Below are positions 1 to 8,560 of a stretch of DNA of 50,727 bases, piece by piece (position 1 is the first letter of the stretch; each line of letters opens with the position of its first letter). The stretch comes from Anaerovibrio sp. (lineage in GTDB: Bacteria > Bacillota > Negativicutes > Selenomonadales > Selenomonadaceae), in NCBI GenBank assembly GCA_017475925.1, contig JAFVER010000036.1:1-50727 (forward strand), in the 5' to 3' direction. Under the pieces are notes generated by a model that had not been told where the DNA came from, did not search any database, and saw only the letters and a list, made by a program, of their open reading frames with translations. The position numbers and the translations under genes are program-made.

Positions 1-958
1 CCTCGATATTAATACCAAGTCCCCTCAAAAAGGCACTAGCCTTCCCCCCTATCTCACCTGCACCATAACAATAGACTTTCCCCCCCGCTGCAAACTGTTT
101 TATTTCATACTCAAAATCGTCTCGCATCTTCTTTTCTGAGCCATAGTAGGAAATTGCTTTTTTATACGCTTCTAGTCCCATCTCATACCTTTCAGCCTTA
201 ATAAAACGACTGGCACAATTCATAAGGTGCAACGCCATAATCTTCCTACCACATAGTTCCAAGACATCTTTCTCAAACTTATTCCACAAGGTCCACCAAC
301 CAGTTGCAACTCTCAAAGTTGACTTACATATTCGATTATCATCACCATCATAATCAGTATTATATATGGTTAATACTCTATCAATAAGTGCAAATTTGTA
401 TTCTTTTGCCAATCTAAAACATATATCATCATCCTGGCAAGCATTAAAACTCTCATCCCATTTGCCAATTTTAACAAAGCATGACTTTTTTATCATAAGA
501 GCGGACGGTTTGGTAATGTACCCTTGTTCCAGTGCATCCTTATATATGTACCCAGATAAAGTATATTGACCGCCATCACCATATACCTCCCCATTCTGCA
601 TATACCCTATCCAGCAATATGCGCAGCCCACCTCTTTATCAGAAGCAAATGCCCCATATACTTCTTCCAAAAAACTTGGTAACCAAACATCATCTGAATC
701 CAAAAAGCACACATAATCACCTGTTGCTTTTGACAGACCATAATTTCGAGCAACTTGTGCTCCTTGATTTTGCTGATAATAATATTTAATTTTGTCGGAT
801 TGAAAATTTACTACAACAGACTTAGTATTATCCTTTGATCCGTCATCTACAACAATAATTTCAAAATCTTGGTTAGTTTGATTCAGGACACTCTGAATAG
901 TTTTGCCTATCACACGTTCACGATTGTATGTAGGGATAATTACAGAAAAAAGTGGCAT
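1..958 (-). CDS. Family 2 glycosyltransferase, 3' end outside the window
   Basis: The reading frame opens with ATG at 958 and stays open to the left edge, so the C-terminus is missing. It starts MPLFSVIIPTYNRERVIGKT, followed by VVDDGS and FLDSDD, the nucleotide-binding and DxD-type motifs of GT-A family 2 enzymes. After the roughly 240-residue transferase domain comes a stretch ending in KVYCYGAGEIGGKA, the start of a Rossmann-like module that also occurs in neighbouring proteins. The expected role is transfer of a sugar from an NDP-sugar to a glycan in the cytoplasm. It is the last visible gene of the leftward operon. The family is clear; donor and acceptor are unknown. Confidence 0.85.
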   Translation of the reverse strand, partial: MPLFSVIIPTYNRERVIGKTIQSVLNQTNQDFEIIVVDDGSKDNTKSVVVNFQSDKIKYYYQQNQGAQVARNYGLSKATGDYVCFLDSDDVWLPSFLEEVYGAFASDKEVGCAYCWIGYMQNGEVYGDGGQYTLSGYIYKDALEQGYITKPSALMIKKSCFVKIGKWDESFNACQDDDICFRLAKEYKFALIDRVLTIYNTDYDGDDNRICKSTLRVATGWWTLWNKFEKDVLELCGRKIMALHLMNCASRFIKAERYEMGLEAYKKAISYYGSEKKMRDDFEYEIKQFAAGGKVYCYGAGEIGGKASAFLRGLGINIE

Positions 959-1006
959 ATTTCACCTCAAACTACTAAATAATATAATAGATATTAACAA
1001 TTAATC

Positions 1007-2290
1007 TTACAGTTGTATATTATGTCCATTGTATATGATTCTGTTTTTAGCCTTTTTTTCCTTTAATAATCCAATTACTTCATCGCTATTCTGCCAACCA
1101 AGGCCAAGTAAAACAGTTAATTGTGGATTATCTATCTCAAAGTCATCAATAGTAATTATTTTATGCAACATATATTCCTTTTCATTTGTTTTTTTAGTTA
1201 TGATGAAAGCTTCAACTGCATAACCTAATTTGTCAATTATCTCATACAATTTTGCTGCTTCTTCACCAGCGCCATAGATATATATTTTTGAATCAAAATG
1301 CGACAACACTCTGTCCAACAGTTGCGGGTAATCAACACACAATTTCGTCATCTCTACCATACATTTGTAACATAAATCATCATAATGGTGCATTGATTCC
1401 TCTCTAATACTTTCAGTTCCTTTGCTTAACTCTTCAAAACTATATTTTTCCGAACATATAAAATATCTGATTCCATAACTTAACAATCCCATCATAACAG
1501 CCATTATATACGGCTTTAATTTTTTATCACATGTGACATGAAAATCTTTTAAATAATCCACATAACGCACGCAGTGAGCTAACTTCTTGGTTTTATCTGT
1601 CTCAACACTCACATTCCATGAACCAGGGTGCATATAGGTGCGAATAGCCCAAACTTTATCCATATAATACACTTGACCATTATTAACTGAATAATACATT
1701 ATTGGGTCATCGGCAACCGGAGGAGCGTTTTTACTGACAGAAGGAAAATTTAACATATTAGTTTTAAAGAAAAAAGAACATGTTGGAAAATGTCCCTTTG
1801 TAAAGCAAATACTTTCTTCATAGGTCAAATAACCAGAATCCAATTCATTTATTAAGCAATATTGCCTATCTAATGGTTCATTCCAATTAATTCCATTGTG
1901 CACACAAAGCGTTGTATCCGGATGACTATTCATAAACTCACACTGTTTTTGCAACTTATACGGATAAAACCAAAAGTCATCCCCTTCACACCAAGCGACA
2001 TATCTAGCACAGTCAATATATGGTCTCATTAAACCTATTATGTCTGTTCCCTTAGAGTACTGATTTTCTACTTCATATATGACTCGCAGTAAATCTGGAT
2101 GCTTTGCTTCATATTCCCTTAAAATATCTTGTGTACCATCAGTAGAGGCGTCATCATGAATAAAAACCTTAAATTTATACTCTGTTTGCTGCATCAAAAA
2201 TCCATCTAATGTTTTTCTAATGTATTTTGCATGATTGTAGGTAATACACAAAATTGCTATATCCAAGGCACTTTCATTACCATTAACCAT
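1007..2290 (-). CDS. Family 2 glycosyltransferase with C-terminal Rossmann-like module
   Basis: 427 residues. Residues 8-130 carry a GT2 fold: CITYNHAKYI at the N-terminus, HDDASTDGT, and WCEGDDFW as the probable metal-binding acidic motif. A helical middle follows, then a C-terminal module from about residue 335 beginning IYIYGAGEEAAKL. The start is supported by GGGGGATT a few bases upstream of ATG. It lies 30 bp after a propeller gene in the same operon. A cytoplasmic sugar transferase acting on a surface or flagellin glycan is the natural reading. The C-terminal module resembles those in the next GT2 gene and in the FkbM protein; its role is unknown. Confidence 0.82.
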   Translation of the reverse strand: MVNGNESALDIAILCITYNHAKYIRKTLDGFLMQQTEYKFKVFIHDDASTDGTQDILREYEAKHPDLLRVIYEVENQYSKGTDIIGLMRPYIDCARYVAWCEGDDFWFYPYKLQKQCEFMNSHPDTTLCVHNGINWNEPLDRQYCLINELDSGYLTYEESICFTKGHFPTCSFFFKTNMLNFPSVSKNAPPVADDPIMYYSVNNGQVYYMDKVWAIRTYMHPGSWNVSVETDKTKKLAHCVRYVDYLKDFHVTCDKKLKPYIMAVMMGLLSYGIRYFICSEKYSFEELSKGTESIREESMHHYDDLCYKCMVEMTKLCVDYPQLLDRVLSHFDSKIYIYGAGEEAAKLYEIIDKLGYAVEAFIITKKTNEKEYMLHKIITIDDFEIDNPQLTVLLGLGWQNSDEVIGLLKEKKAKNRIIYNGHNIQL

Positions 2291-2320
2291 TATTAATCCC
2301 CCTAAAATGAAAATATAAAA

Positions 2321-3430
2321 CTAGCAACATCCAAATTTTATACCCAAAAAATCATCTAAAGTAACTTTCTTTTCGTAAAACATACTCCTTTTTTTTATTA
2401 ATTCTCTATATAACATTTCATCCTCAGCAGATATCTTAAACATTTTTTTCTGAGTGCTAAAATCATTTATATCAATAATTACTGTCTGACGACATTCTTT
2501 GCTTGGTAATATATATACTTTACTACTCCCATCGAACCACAAAAAGCCATTATGTATATCATGGTCTATATATATTGTTTTTATTGAATCATATCCATTT
2601 GATTCAGGTTTTATTACTACTATACTATTGCTACATGAATCAACTATCCAAACATCATAATCTACCGCCAGCATGGATTTGGGGTTACCACTATTTTCAA
2701 GCTGACAAATGCTATTCAATTCACCATCTTGTAAACAATAGACTTTGCCATTAGAACAATAAATTACTATTATTTTACCTACGGTGACTATGTCCCTAAT
2801 TGTAACTCCACCATCAAAACAATTAAGTTTCTGATATCTTTTGTTCACAATGTCAAATTCAATTAAACAATTTGACTCCCATAACATCATGTAAATCTTA
2901 CCCAGACTGCATATTGTCTTTCTAACAATATGTGGCCATTTTTCATAGCATTCCCCTCTTAATATTGTCTCCATGCCATCATAATAACTTATGTTATTTG
3001 TCAATACATCTAGTTTTGCCATACAAAAACATGATTTTGGAGTCATCCAGATATCATCATCAACTAAAAATGCCGCGTCCAATTTTGCTTTACTAGCAAG
3101 CAACTTACTGTCATCAAGTACGATTTTCCCGATTGATCTTTTTTCTATAGAGTATACTGCTATATAATCCGCAAACAGAGGAATACTATATAATACATCT
3201 TTAACTGTGATTAATGCACCAAATTGCCATTCTGCAAGGGCATCCACACTGCCATATATTTTTTCTACATGGACAGTACCTTTTTCAAGATCTAAACCCA
3301 AAAGTCCATTTCTATCAAATCTATTCCCATAATACTTCCCATTACACATTGTTAATGAGGTAATACACGGATACGAAAAAACATCCTTAGCTCGCAAAAT
3401 ACTCACTTCCTCACCATGTTTGATAGACAT
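2321..3430 (-). CDS. Beta-propeller-like protein of unknown function
   Basis: About 369 residues with no signal peptide or membrane segment. The sequence is a succession of short strands with a repeating pattern (aromatic or aliphatic strand, polar turn, then a phrase such as LIEFDIVNKRY or VYSIEKRSI), as expected of a six- or seven-bladed propeller. No catalytic motif is recognisable. ATG at 3430 overlaps the TGA of the preceding gene (TGATG), so translation is probably coupled. Broken relatives of the same protein type lie directly upstream at 3430-4590, so this may be the surviving copy of a duplicated pair. The propeller call is inferred from repeat rhythm only. Confidence 0.6.
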   Translation of the reverse strand: MSIKHGEEVSILRAKDVFSYPCITSLTMCNGKYYGNRFDRNGLLGLDLEKGTVHVEKIYGSVDALAEWQFGALITVKDVLYSIPLFADYIAVYSIEKRSIGKIVLDDSKLLASKAKLDAAFLVDDDIWMTPKSCFCMAKLDVLTNNISYYDGMETILRGECYEKWPHIVRKTICSLGKIYMMLWESNCLIEFDIVNKRYQKLNCFDGGVTIRDIVTVGKIIVIYCSNGKVYCLQDGELNSICQLENSGNPKSMLAVDYDVWIVDSCSNSIVVIKPESNGYDSIKTIYIDHDIHNGFLWFDGSSKVYILPSKECRQTVIIDINDFSTQKKMFKISAEDEMLYRELIKKRSMFYEKKVTLDDFLGIKFGCC

Positions 3431-4155
3431 CACAATTTTTTATAATTTCCTTCCCAATCAAACTCAAAATGCTCTGAACAATACTGACACCAATCTATTG
3501 GATTATTCAGTACATCATTTATTTGATAACCATTCATTTTAGTATTATGTATATCTATAATATCTTTTTTTGATGCCGCTCTATGTTCTTCAAACATTTT
3601 TTGATTTTTACTATACAAAATAGGCCCAGCACACTTTGCCAATTTCCCATCTAATAGGAAATAGCAGTGAGGATATAAACAATTATTTAAATTTTCCACT
3701 ATATCGTTTTTAGCTCTAATATATTTATATCCAAAAAATTTCTCAATTTCTCCAGTAACCGCACAATTTATATCATTCTCCAAACATTTCAAAATTATCT
3801 GTTTTATAATTTTTTTAGTTGGCTGATACAATGATATATCGAATCCAGCTCCACAACGCTTCATTACTTCAAATACTTTACTGTCGGTTTTTGGCAACAA
3901 TAATCCGTTGGTCACAACGCGTAAATTTGCATCAGGGAATGTCTCATATGTTATTTCCAAAAAATCGCATTTTTCTACTGCACCATCTTTATATAGTATC
4001 CACAATCCAGTACTATCATATACTAAATCAATTAAACCTTCACCGATATTGTAGCTACACTTTTCTTCAATTTCATTCTTCCTTATACGATATGCAGAAA
4101 CTACACCATTGGCTCCGACAAACGACAAATCTTTGTATAAAAAAGTTTTTCGCAC
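3430..4155 (-). pseudogene. Chimeric remnant: propeller fragment fused to C-terminal half of a radical SAM protein
   Basis: 241-residue frame opening with GTG. Residues 1-60 read like a propeller blade (GLWILYKDGAVEK near the end). From about residue 65 the text changes to ITYETFPDANLRVVTNGLLL, typical of the middle of a radical SAM domain, and continues into a cysteine-rich tail (CLYPHCYF, KCAGPIL, WCQYCSEHF) like a SPASM/twitch auxiliary-cluster region. The N-terminal CxxxCxxC that binds the SAM cluster is absent. The simplest explanation is a deletion joining a propeller gene to the second half of a downstream radical SAM gene. It follows the previous fragment with a TAGTG overlap. It is unlikely to be an active radical SAM enzyme. 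Confidence 0.65.
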
Positions 4156-4439
4156 TATTTGTTTATCTTCACATAGTTTAAATTTTGAAAAAAATCTCCT
4201 TTTACAGAAAACTTCTTGGATACAATATCAAAAATTATTAAATCTTGCGTATAGCGTGGAATGAAATATATAGCAGCACCAATTAGATAAACACCGCTAA
4301 AGCATGTCCAATCAATATAATCCACATCTGGCATCACATATGTATAGATTTCATTACTTTTTATGCAATATTGCAACAAACGCTTTCCATCCTGTTCAAC
4401 CCAAAAAATATTTCCTTCAAAGCACAACATGCTGTCCAA
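4155..4439 (-). pseudogene. Propeller protein fragment, middle part
   Basis: A 94-residue frame with the blade rhythm of the intact propeller protein further on (SMLCFEGNIFWVEQ, GAAIYFIP, LIIFDIVSKKFSV). The only starts are a TTG and an internal ATG without a good ribosome site. It continues a 57-residue fragment that overlaps it in another frame. Removing one base in the T8-A4 run (minus strand) around 4447-4458 would join the two. It ends in TAG one base before the next fragment. It is best read as part of one disrupted propeller gene. Confidence 0.6.
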
Positions 4440-4590
4440 AACATTTTAAAAAAAATGTTTCATCTGTGGATGGTTCTATCAAATTAATTTGATTATCAAC
4501 TATATCATAAAACATAAACAACTGGTTATGCGTTACAAACCACAATTTATTCTCAACCAATATACACGAATCAAAACATATACCTTTCAT
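4417..4590 (-). pseudogene. Propeller protein fragment, N-terminal part
   Basis: 57 residues from ATG at 4590. The text (KLWFVTHNQLFMFYDIV) has the strand rhythm of the propeller proteins beside it. The frame runs out just after a run of eight T followed by four A on the minus strand, and the homologous text resumes in another frame at 4439. It lies 33 bp downstream of the natural end of the FkbM gene. This looks like the beginning of the same disrupted gene rather than a separate small protein. Confidence 0.5.
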
Positions 4591-4701
4591 AACACAATCC
4601 CATTTCTTTATATAACTACAATATTATTCAACATACAAAACAGTTTCCCAACTAAATGTACTATACTGTCGTATCTTCATTTTACAATCAGGCCATATAT
4701 C

Positions 4702-5655
4702 TTAAAAGAAAGCTCCTATATCATAGATATCGGTTTTTTTATGATAAATGCATATTGCCATCTTAGGTTTATAACGCATAATAGTTTTCTTAGCTCCATG
4801 TAGAGCTCTTAACTCAGCGCCTTCAATATCCATCTTTATAAACGAAACCTTTTCCTTGATTGTTTCATCAATAGTAGTGCACTTAATAACAGTGTTTCCA
4901 TCTGAAGAAATTGCAGAGCCAGCATTATTGGAATTAAAACGTAATTCTGTCGTTGAATCCCATAAGCCAGCATTAATCACTTCCACATTCTCCAATTCTT
5001 CTTCTATGATTTTTGCTTTAATATTCTTGGCTTGCCGTTCCTCTGGCTCATAACAAATAATCTTTGAATAATTGCCTTTTCCAACCCAATTCATAAATAA
5101 TTTAGCAGTTTCGCCATCAAAAGCTCCACCATCAACTAACACGCCCCCCGTGGGTGCTTCAAAAGAATCTATATATTGATTTGTATTAAAACCTATAATA
5201 ATACCATAAGGTGGAATATAAATATTTTTTTCATCCACATGATTAATTAACAAATTTTGATACATCTGCATGCCATAATTTGTTGAACAAACACAAATCA
5301 AATGGTTTGGATACTGCTTTATTGCATCCAGCACATTGATAACTTCTAGCCCATCTACAACAATCCCTTTTTTGTTAGAATCACAAAAAGCAACAACTCT
5401 ATAGCCACAACGCTCAAGTGCATCTTTAGAAACTCTGCCATCTCCTCCGCACCCGTATACAATGATTCCATCACATTTTGCTAGCTTTTTTTTAAAAACG
5501 TCATCAATTATTGGATTATGACAATATACTGATAAATCTGGAATGTAATCCATTTGACTACTTGACATATTTTTCTTCAACATAAGAGAAAATAACTTTT
5601 TTGATTCATCATCCTGAAGCCTATTATATATTGCAACCAATTTTTCAAAATCCAT
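4702..5655 (-). CDS. FkbM-family methyltransferase with N-terminal Rossmann-like module, prematurely stopped
   Basis: 317 residues. An N-terminal module (about residues 45-150) starts IIVYGCGGDGRVSKDALERC. A FkbM methyltransferase domain follows: VDGGAFDGETAKLF (SAM binding), CYEPEERQA, FIKMDIEGAELRALHG. FkbM enzymes O-methylate sugars or other hydroxyls. The frame stops at TAA 4704-4702, but the same frame continues for 25 more codons to a second TAA at 4626-4624 and ends WETVLYVE, the usual FkbM C-terminus. A single in-frame nonsense codon therefore removes the last strand. The start is supported by an AGAGGTGCGGAG ribosome site. Activity of the shortened form is doubtful; read-through is possible. 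Confidence 0.85.
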   Translation of the reverse strand: MDFEKLVAIYNRLQDDESKKLFSLMLKKNMSSSQMDYIPDLSVYCHNPIIDDVFKKKLAKCDGIIVYGCGGDGRVSKDALERCGYRVVAFCDSNKKGIVVDGLEVINVLDAIKQYPNHLICVCSTNYGMQMYQNLLINHVDEKNIYIPPYGIIIGFNTNQYIDSFEAPTGGVLVDGGAFDGETAKLFMNWVGKGNYSKIICYEPEERQAKNIKAKIIEEELENVEVINAGLWDSTTELRFNSNNAGSAISSDGNTVIKCTTIDETIKEKVSFIKMDIEGAELRALHGAKKTIMRYKPKMAICIYHKKTDIYDIGAFF

Positions 5656-5732
5656 TGTCTCCGCACCTCTTTTAATTATTTCCCAAAACTGGAGTGCATA
5701 ACATGATACACTCTAATCTACAAGATGAAACC

Positions 5733-6833
5733 TCATTTATTATTAATAATGTCACATATCATATCAATGATGTTCAATTCCAAGTCTCCGTACATTGGCA
5801 AAGTCAACACTTGCTGACTTATGCGATGAGCTACTGGAGTATCTCCTACATACCCTTTACCTACATAGCAGTCAAACTCATTGGTCAAAGGATAGAAATA
5901 TTTTCGAACAAAAATATTATGCTCCGCCAATTTATTCATCACATCGTCTCTGGTAGCACCGTATTCATCCGGATTAATAACTATTGGGTAATATGCATAA
6001 TTAGACTGGACATTTTCCTGGATCTTGTTAAAACGAACCCCAGGTATACCAGTCAATCCTTGACAATATCGCTCATATATTTTCTTGCGTTTCTCAATCT
6101 CTTTATTAACATGACGAAGGTTACACAATCCCATCGCAGCACAAAATTCATTCATCTTGGCATTGGCACCCACGGCTTCCACTGATTCTGGACCATGAAT
6201 ACCAAAATTCTTTAGATTATATAGCTTCTGGCCCAAAACCTGATCCTTGAAACAGGCTGCTCCGCCCTCAATGGTGTTAAAAACTTTTGTAGCATGAAAG
6301 CTAAAGCAGGAAACATCACCAAAATTAGCTGTTCCGATGCCCTTATACTCAACTCCAAATGTGTGGCAAGCATCATAAATGACTTTTAAATTGTGTTTTT
6401 GCGCAATTTTTTCTATAGCCTCCACATCACACACATTGCCATACACATGAACAGGCATTATGGCACAGGTTTTATCAGTTATCAGGCTTTCAATTTTATT
6501 TACATCAATGGTAAAATCATCAGGATTAATGTCACAAAATACTGGAGTAAGGCCATTGCGTACTATAGCATGGGTAGTGGACGCAAAGGTAAATGGAGTA
6601 GTTATTACCTCTCCTTTTAAATTAAGTGCCTGCAAAGCCAGCTCCAGCGCCATATGCCCATTGGTAAAAAGCTCAATATTATCTGCTTCTAAATATTCCT
6701 TCAGTTCTTTTTGTAAAGCTTGATGTTTAACCCCCATATTGGTCAACCAATGAGACTCCCATATGTCTTTTATCTCATTAACATATTCATCAAACTTCGG
6801 CAAAACAGCCTTCGTAACAAATATTTTTTCCAT
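5733..6833 (-). CDS. DegT/DnrJ/EryC1-family PLP sugar aminotransferase
   Basis: 366 residues from ATG 6833, chosen because AGGTGAG lies five bases upstream; a longer frame exists but runs into the previous gene. The fold-type I aminotransferase motifs are present: TTPFTFASTTHAIV, PVHVYGNVCD, YDACHTFG with the PLP-pyridine Asp154, and SFHATKVFN with the Schiff-base Lys183. Such enzymes transaminate NDP-4-keto-6-deoxy sugars. VioA-like formation of a 4-amino-4,6-dideoxy sugar fits best, because a sugar acyltransferase, ketoreductase, ACP and KASIII lie directly upstream, as in viosamine-type flagellin glycan islands. No 4,6-dehydratase is in the window. The exact sugar is an inference. Confidence 0.88.
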   Translation of the reverse strand: MEKIFVTKAVLPKFDEYVNEIKDIWESHWLTNMGVKHQALQKELKEYLEADNIELFTNGHMALELALQALNLKGEVITTPFTFASTTHAIVRNGLTPVFCDINPDDFTIDVNKIESLITDKTCAIMPVHVYGNVCDVEAIEKIAQKHNLKVIYDACHTFGVEYKGIGTANFGDVSCFSFHATKVFNTIEGGAACFKDQVLGQKLYNLKNFGIHGPESVEAVGANAKMNEFCAAMGLCNLRHVNKEIEKRKKIYERYCQGLTGIPGVRFNKIQENVQSNYAYYPIVINPDEYGATRDDVMNKLAEHNIFVRKYFYPLTNEFDCYVGKGYVGDTPVAHRISQQVLTLPMYGDLELNIIDMICDIINNK

Positions 6834-6846
6834 AAGCTCACCTACA

Positions 6847-7479
6847 TCAAATTGGCATAGCTGGATTTCCGAAATAGCTTTTCCCTTTCCTAGCCCGTTT
6901 AAAAACAACAGTTCCTATGCCCAAATGAACATCATCTTCTATTATGGCATGAGGTAAAGCTATAGCTGAAGTTGCCATATACACATTCTTGCCAGCTTTT
7001 GCGTAGCCTAATAACGATGCTCCACCCATCATGCTGCTGTAATCTCCTATTTCACTATCATGACCAAGCCCTGACCAATTCATAATAACAAAATTGCCCA
7101 TCTTTGCATGGTCATTCACAATAGAATTTGGAGATATAATATTACCAATGCCCATCTGAACATGTCGCTGGATCATTGCCCGCTTGTGAATTAAATTAAT
7201 AAACTCACCTTTTTTACTGATTATTTCATCAGTAAAACGTTTACGTGCCGCTGAATCAGCAATAGCACATATAAAGATATCATCTTGGCAAATATTATAT
7301 GAAAACACATCACCTAACAATGGTTTGTCTAATTTTTCATATTCCTCTGGGCCTAGTTTTATATCACCATCCAAAAAGCCCTTTATGTCCCATTCCTCAC
7401 CATAACCAAGCGAATCATAAGCATATCCGTACACTTCTCTGGCAAACCCACCCACACCGATAATAATCAAATGTTTCAT
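6847..7479 (-). CDS. NeuD/PglD-type hexapeptide sugar N-acyltransferase
   Basis: 210 residues. An N-terminal Rossmann-like domain (HLIIIGVGGFAREVYGYA) is followed from about residue 100 by left-handed beta-helix hexapeptide repeats (IGNIISPNSIV, MGNFVIMN, IEDDVHLGIGTVVF) and the usual closing FGNPAMPI. This is the architecture of PglD/NeuD/VioB enzymes, which acylate an amino group on a nucleotide sugar. The gene sits 13 bp before the aminotransferase and directly after a ketoreductase/ACP/KASIII set. The acyl donor may therefore be a hydroxyacyl thioester made by those genes rather than acetyl-CoA. That substrate is inference; the family is clear. Confidence 0.88.
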   Translation of the reverse strand: MKHLIIIGVGGFAREVYGYAYDSLGYGEEWDIKGFLDGDIKLGPEEYEKLDKPLLGDVFSYNICQDDIFICAIADSAARKRFTDEIISKKGEFINLIHKRAMIQRHVQMGIGNIISPNSIVNDHAKMGNFVIMNWSGLGHDSEIGDYSSMMGGASLLGYAKAGKNVYMATSAIALPHAIIEDDVHLGIGTVVFKRARKGKSYFGNPAMPI

Positions 7480-7504
7480 ACTCCACCTTTACTAAACCTG
7501 CCAC

Positions 7505-8263
7505 TTAATGTTTACCTAAAACAAAACCACCATCAATAACAATATCCGTTCCAGTAATCCAACGGGCAGCATCGCTCAACAAAAATAACGCCATGCCACT
7601 AACATCCTCTGGTCGACCGATACCCAAAAGATAACGACCAAAGCCTTCCGCCTGAGCGCCCTCTGCACCATCTGTCATTTCTGTCTGTACCCAACCAGGA
7701 CTTATGCTATTTATACGATGTCCCTCACGGCTAATCTCCTTAGCGATAGAACGAACTGCTGATATAACAGCTCCCTTAGCTGCCGAATATGCAAAAAAGC
7801 CCTTATTTCCGCAGTGCGCTGCAACAGATGCAAAAGAAACATAAGATGATTTCTTTTCTGCATACTTCTTCTTTGAAATCATGTGCAAAAAATTAATCAT
7901 TCCCCAAAGACTGGTATCCACAATACTTTTTGCCAGTTGTTTATCATAGGAACGAATAGCAGAAACACCTGTTATCCCAGCTGTATAAACTGCACCGTGA
8001 AATTTGCCATATTCGCTTACAAATTCAGAAAGGATGCTTTCCCAATCACCATCTTCAGCGTTCAATACATCCAATGATACTGGAAATATCTTATCAGGAA
8101 ATTCACTTTCTACTGCTTCAAGACGCTGCTTGTTTCGTCCCACAGCCAAAACTTTCGCTCCAGACTGTGCTAAATCGAGAGCAATCCTTCTGCCTAACCC
8201 CGAAGAAGCTCCCACTACAACAAAATTTTTATTCTCGAAATGAAACTCTAAGTCTTCCATCAT
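7505..8263 (-). CDS. Short-chain dehydrogenase/reductase, FabG-like (copy 1)
   Basis: About 252 residues. The NAD(P)-binding motif is VVGASSGLGRRIA. The catalytic region has SFASVAAHCG followed by FAYSAAKGAV (Ser-Tyr-Lys), then INSISPGWVQTEM and a C-terminal DIVIDGGFVLG. It probably reduces a 3-oxoacyl-ACP made by the adjacent KASIII. Two adjacent ATGs at 8263 and 8260 follow an ATGGAG ribosome site; the first is used here. It is a close paralogue of the SDR at 20014-20781, with the same opening (EFHFENKNFVVVGASSG against EFHFEDKNFIVVGASSG), and each copy keeps an ACP immediately upstream. Confidence 0.85.
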   Translation of the reverse strand: MMEDLEFHFENKNFVVVGASSGLGRRIALDLAQSGAKVLAVGRNKQRLEAVESEFPDKIFPVSLDVLNAEDGDWESILSEFVSEYGKFHGAVYTAGITGVSAIRSYDKQLAKSIVDTSLWGMINFLHMISKKKYAEKKSSYVSFASVAAHCGNKGFFAYSAAKGAVISAVRSIAKEISREGHRINSISPGWVQTEMTDGAEGAQAEGFGRYLLGIGRPEDVSGMALFLLSDAARWITGTDIVIDGGFVLGKH

Positions 8264-8307
8264 CAAAACTCCATATCAAAAACAAACCGTTTGCAAGCCG
8301 TTAAAAA

Positions 8308-8532
8308 TTATGCCTGACGATTCATAAGATCAAACAAATCACGAATCGTCTTAGCATCACGTACTTCCTGAGGCTCTATATGGGATTTTGCATCTTTGGA
8401 GCATCGTGCCAAGAAAACCACATAGCTGAGAGAATCCCAGTCTTCCAATTCATCCAATACAGAGTCAATGGTAATCTCATCCTCAGTATCCATCAGTTCA
8501 ACCATCATATCAATAAAATCCTGTTCACTCAT
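8308..8532 (-). CDS. Acyl carrier protein (copy 1)
   Basis: 74 residues from ATG 8532, selected because AAGGAG lies eight bases upstream. It is small and acidic, with LEDWDSLSYVVFLA, where the serine of DSLS is the expected phosphopantetheine attachment site. It opens SEQDFIDMMVELMDTEDEI, very like the ACP at 20778. It lies between KASIII copy 1 and SDR copy 1, so it most likely carries the chain on which they work. A phosphopantetheinyl transferase is not present here and must be supplied elsewhere. Confidence 0.85.
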   Translation of the reverse strand: MSEQDFIDMMVELMDTEDEITIDSVLDELEDWDSLSYVVFLARCSKDAKSHIEPQEVRDAKTIRDLFDLMNRQA

Positions 8533-8560
8533 AACATAATCTCCTTTTTTATAAATTATT

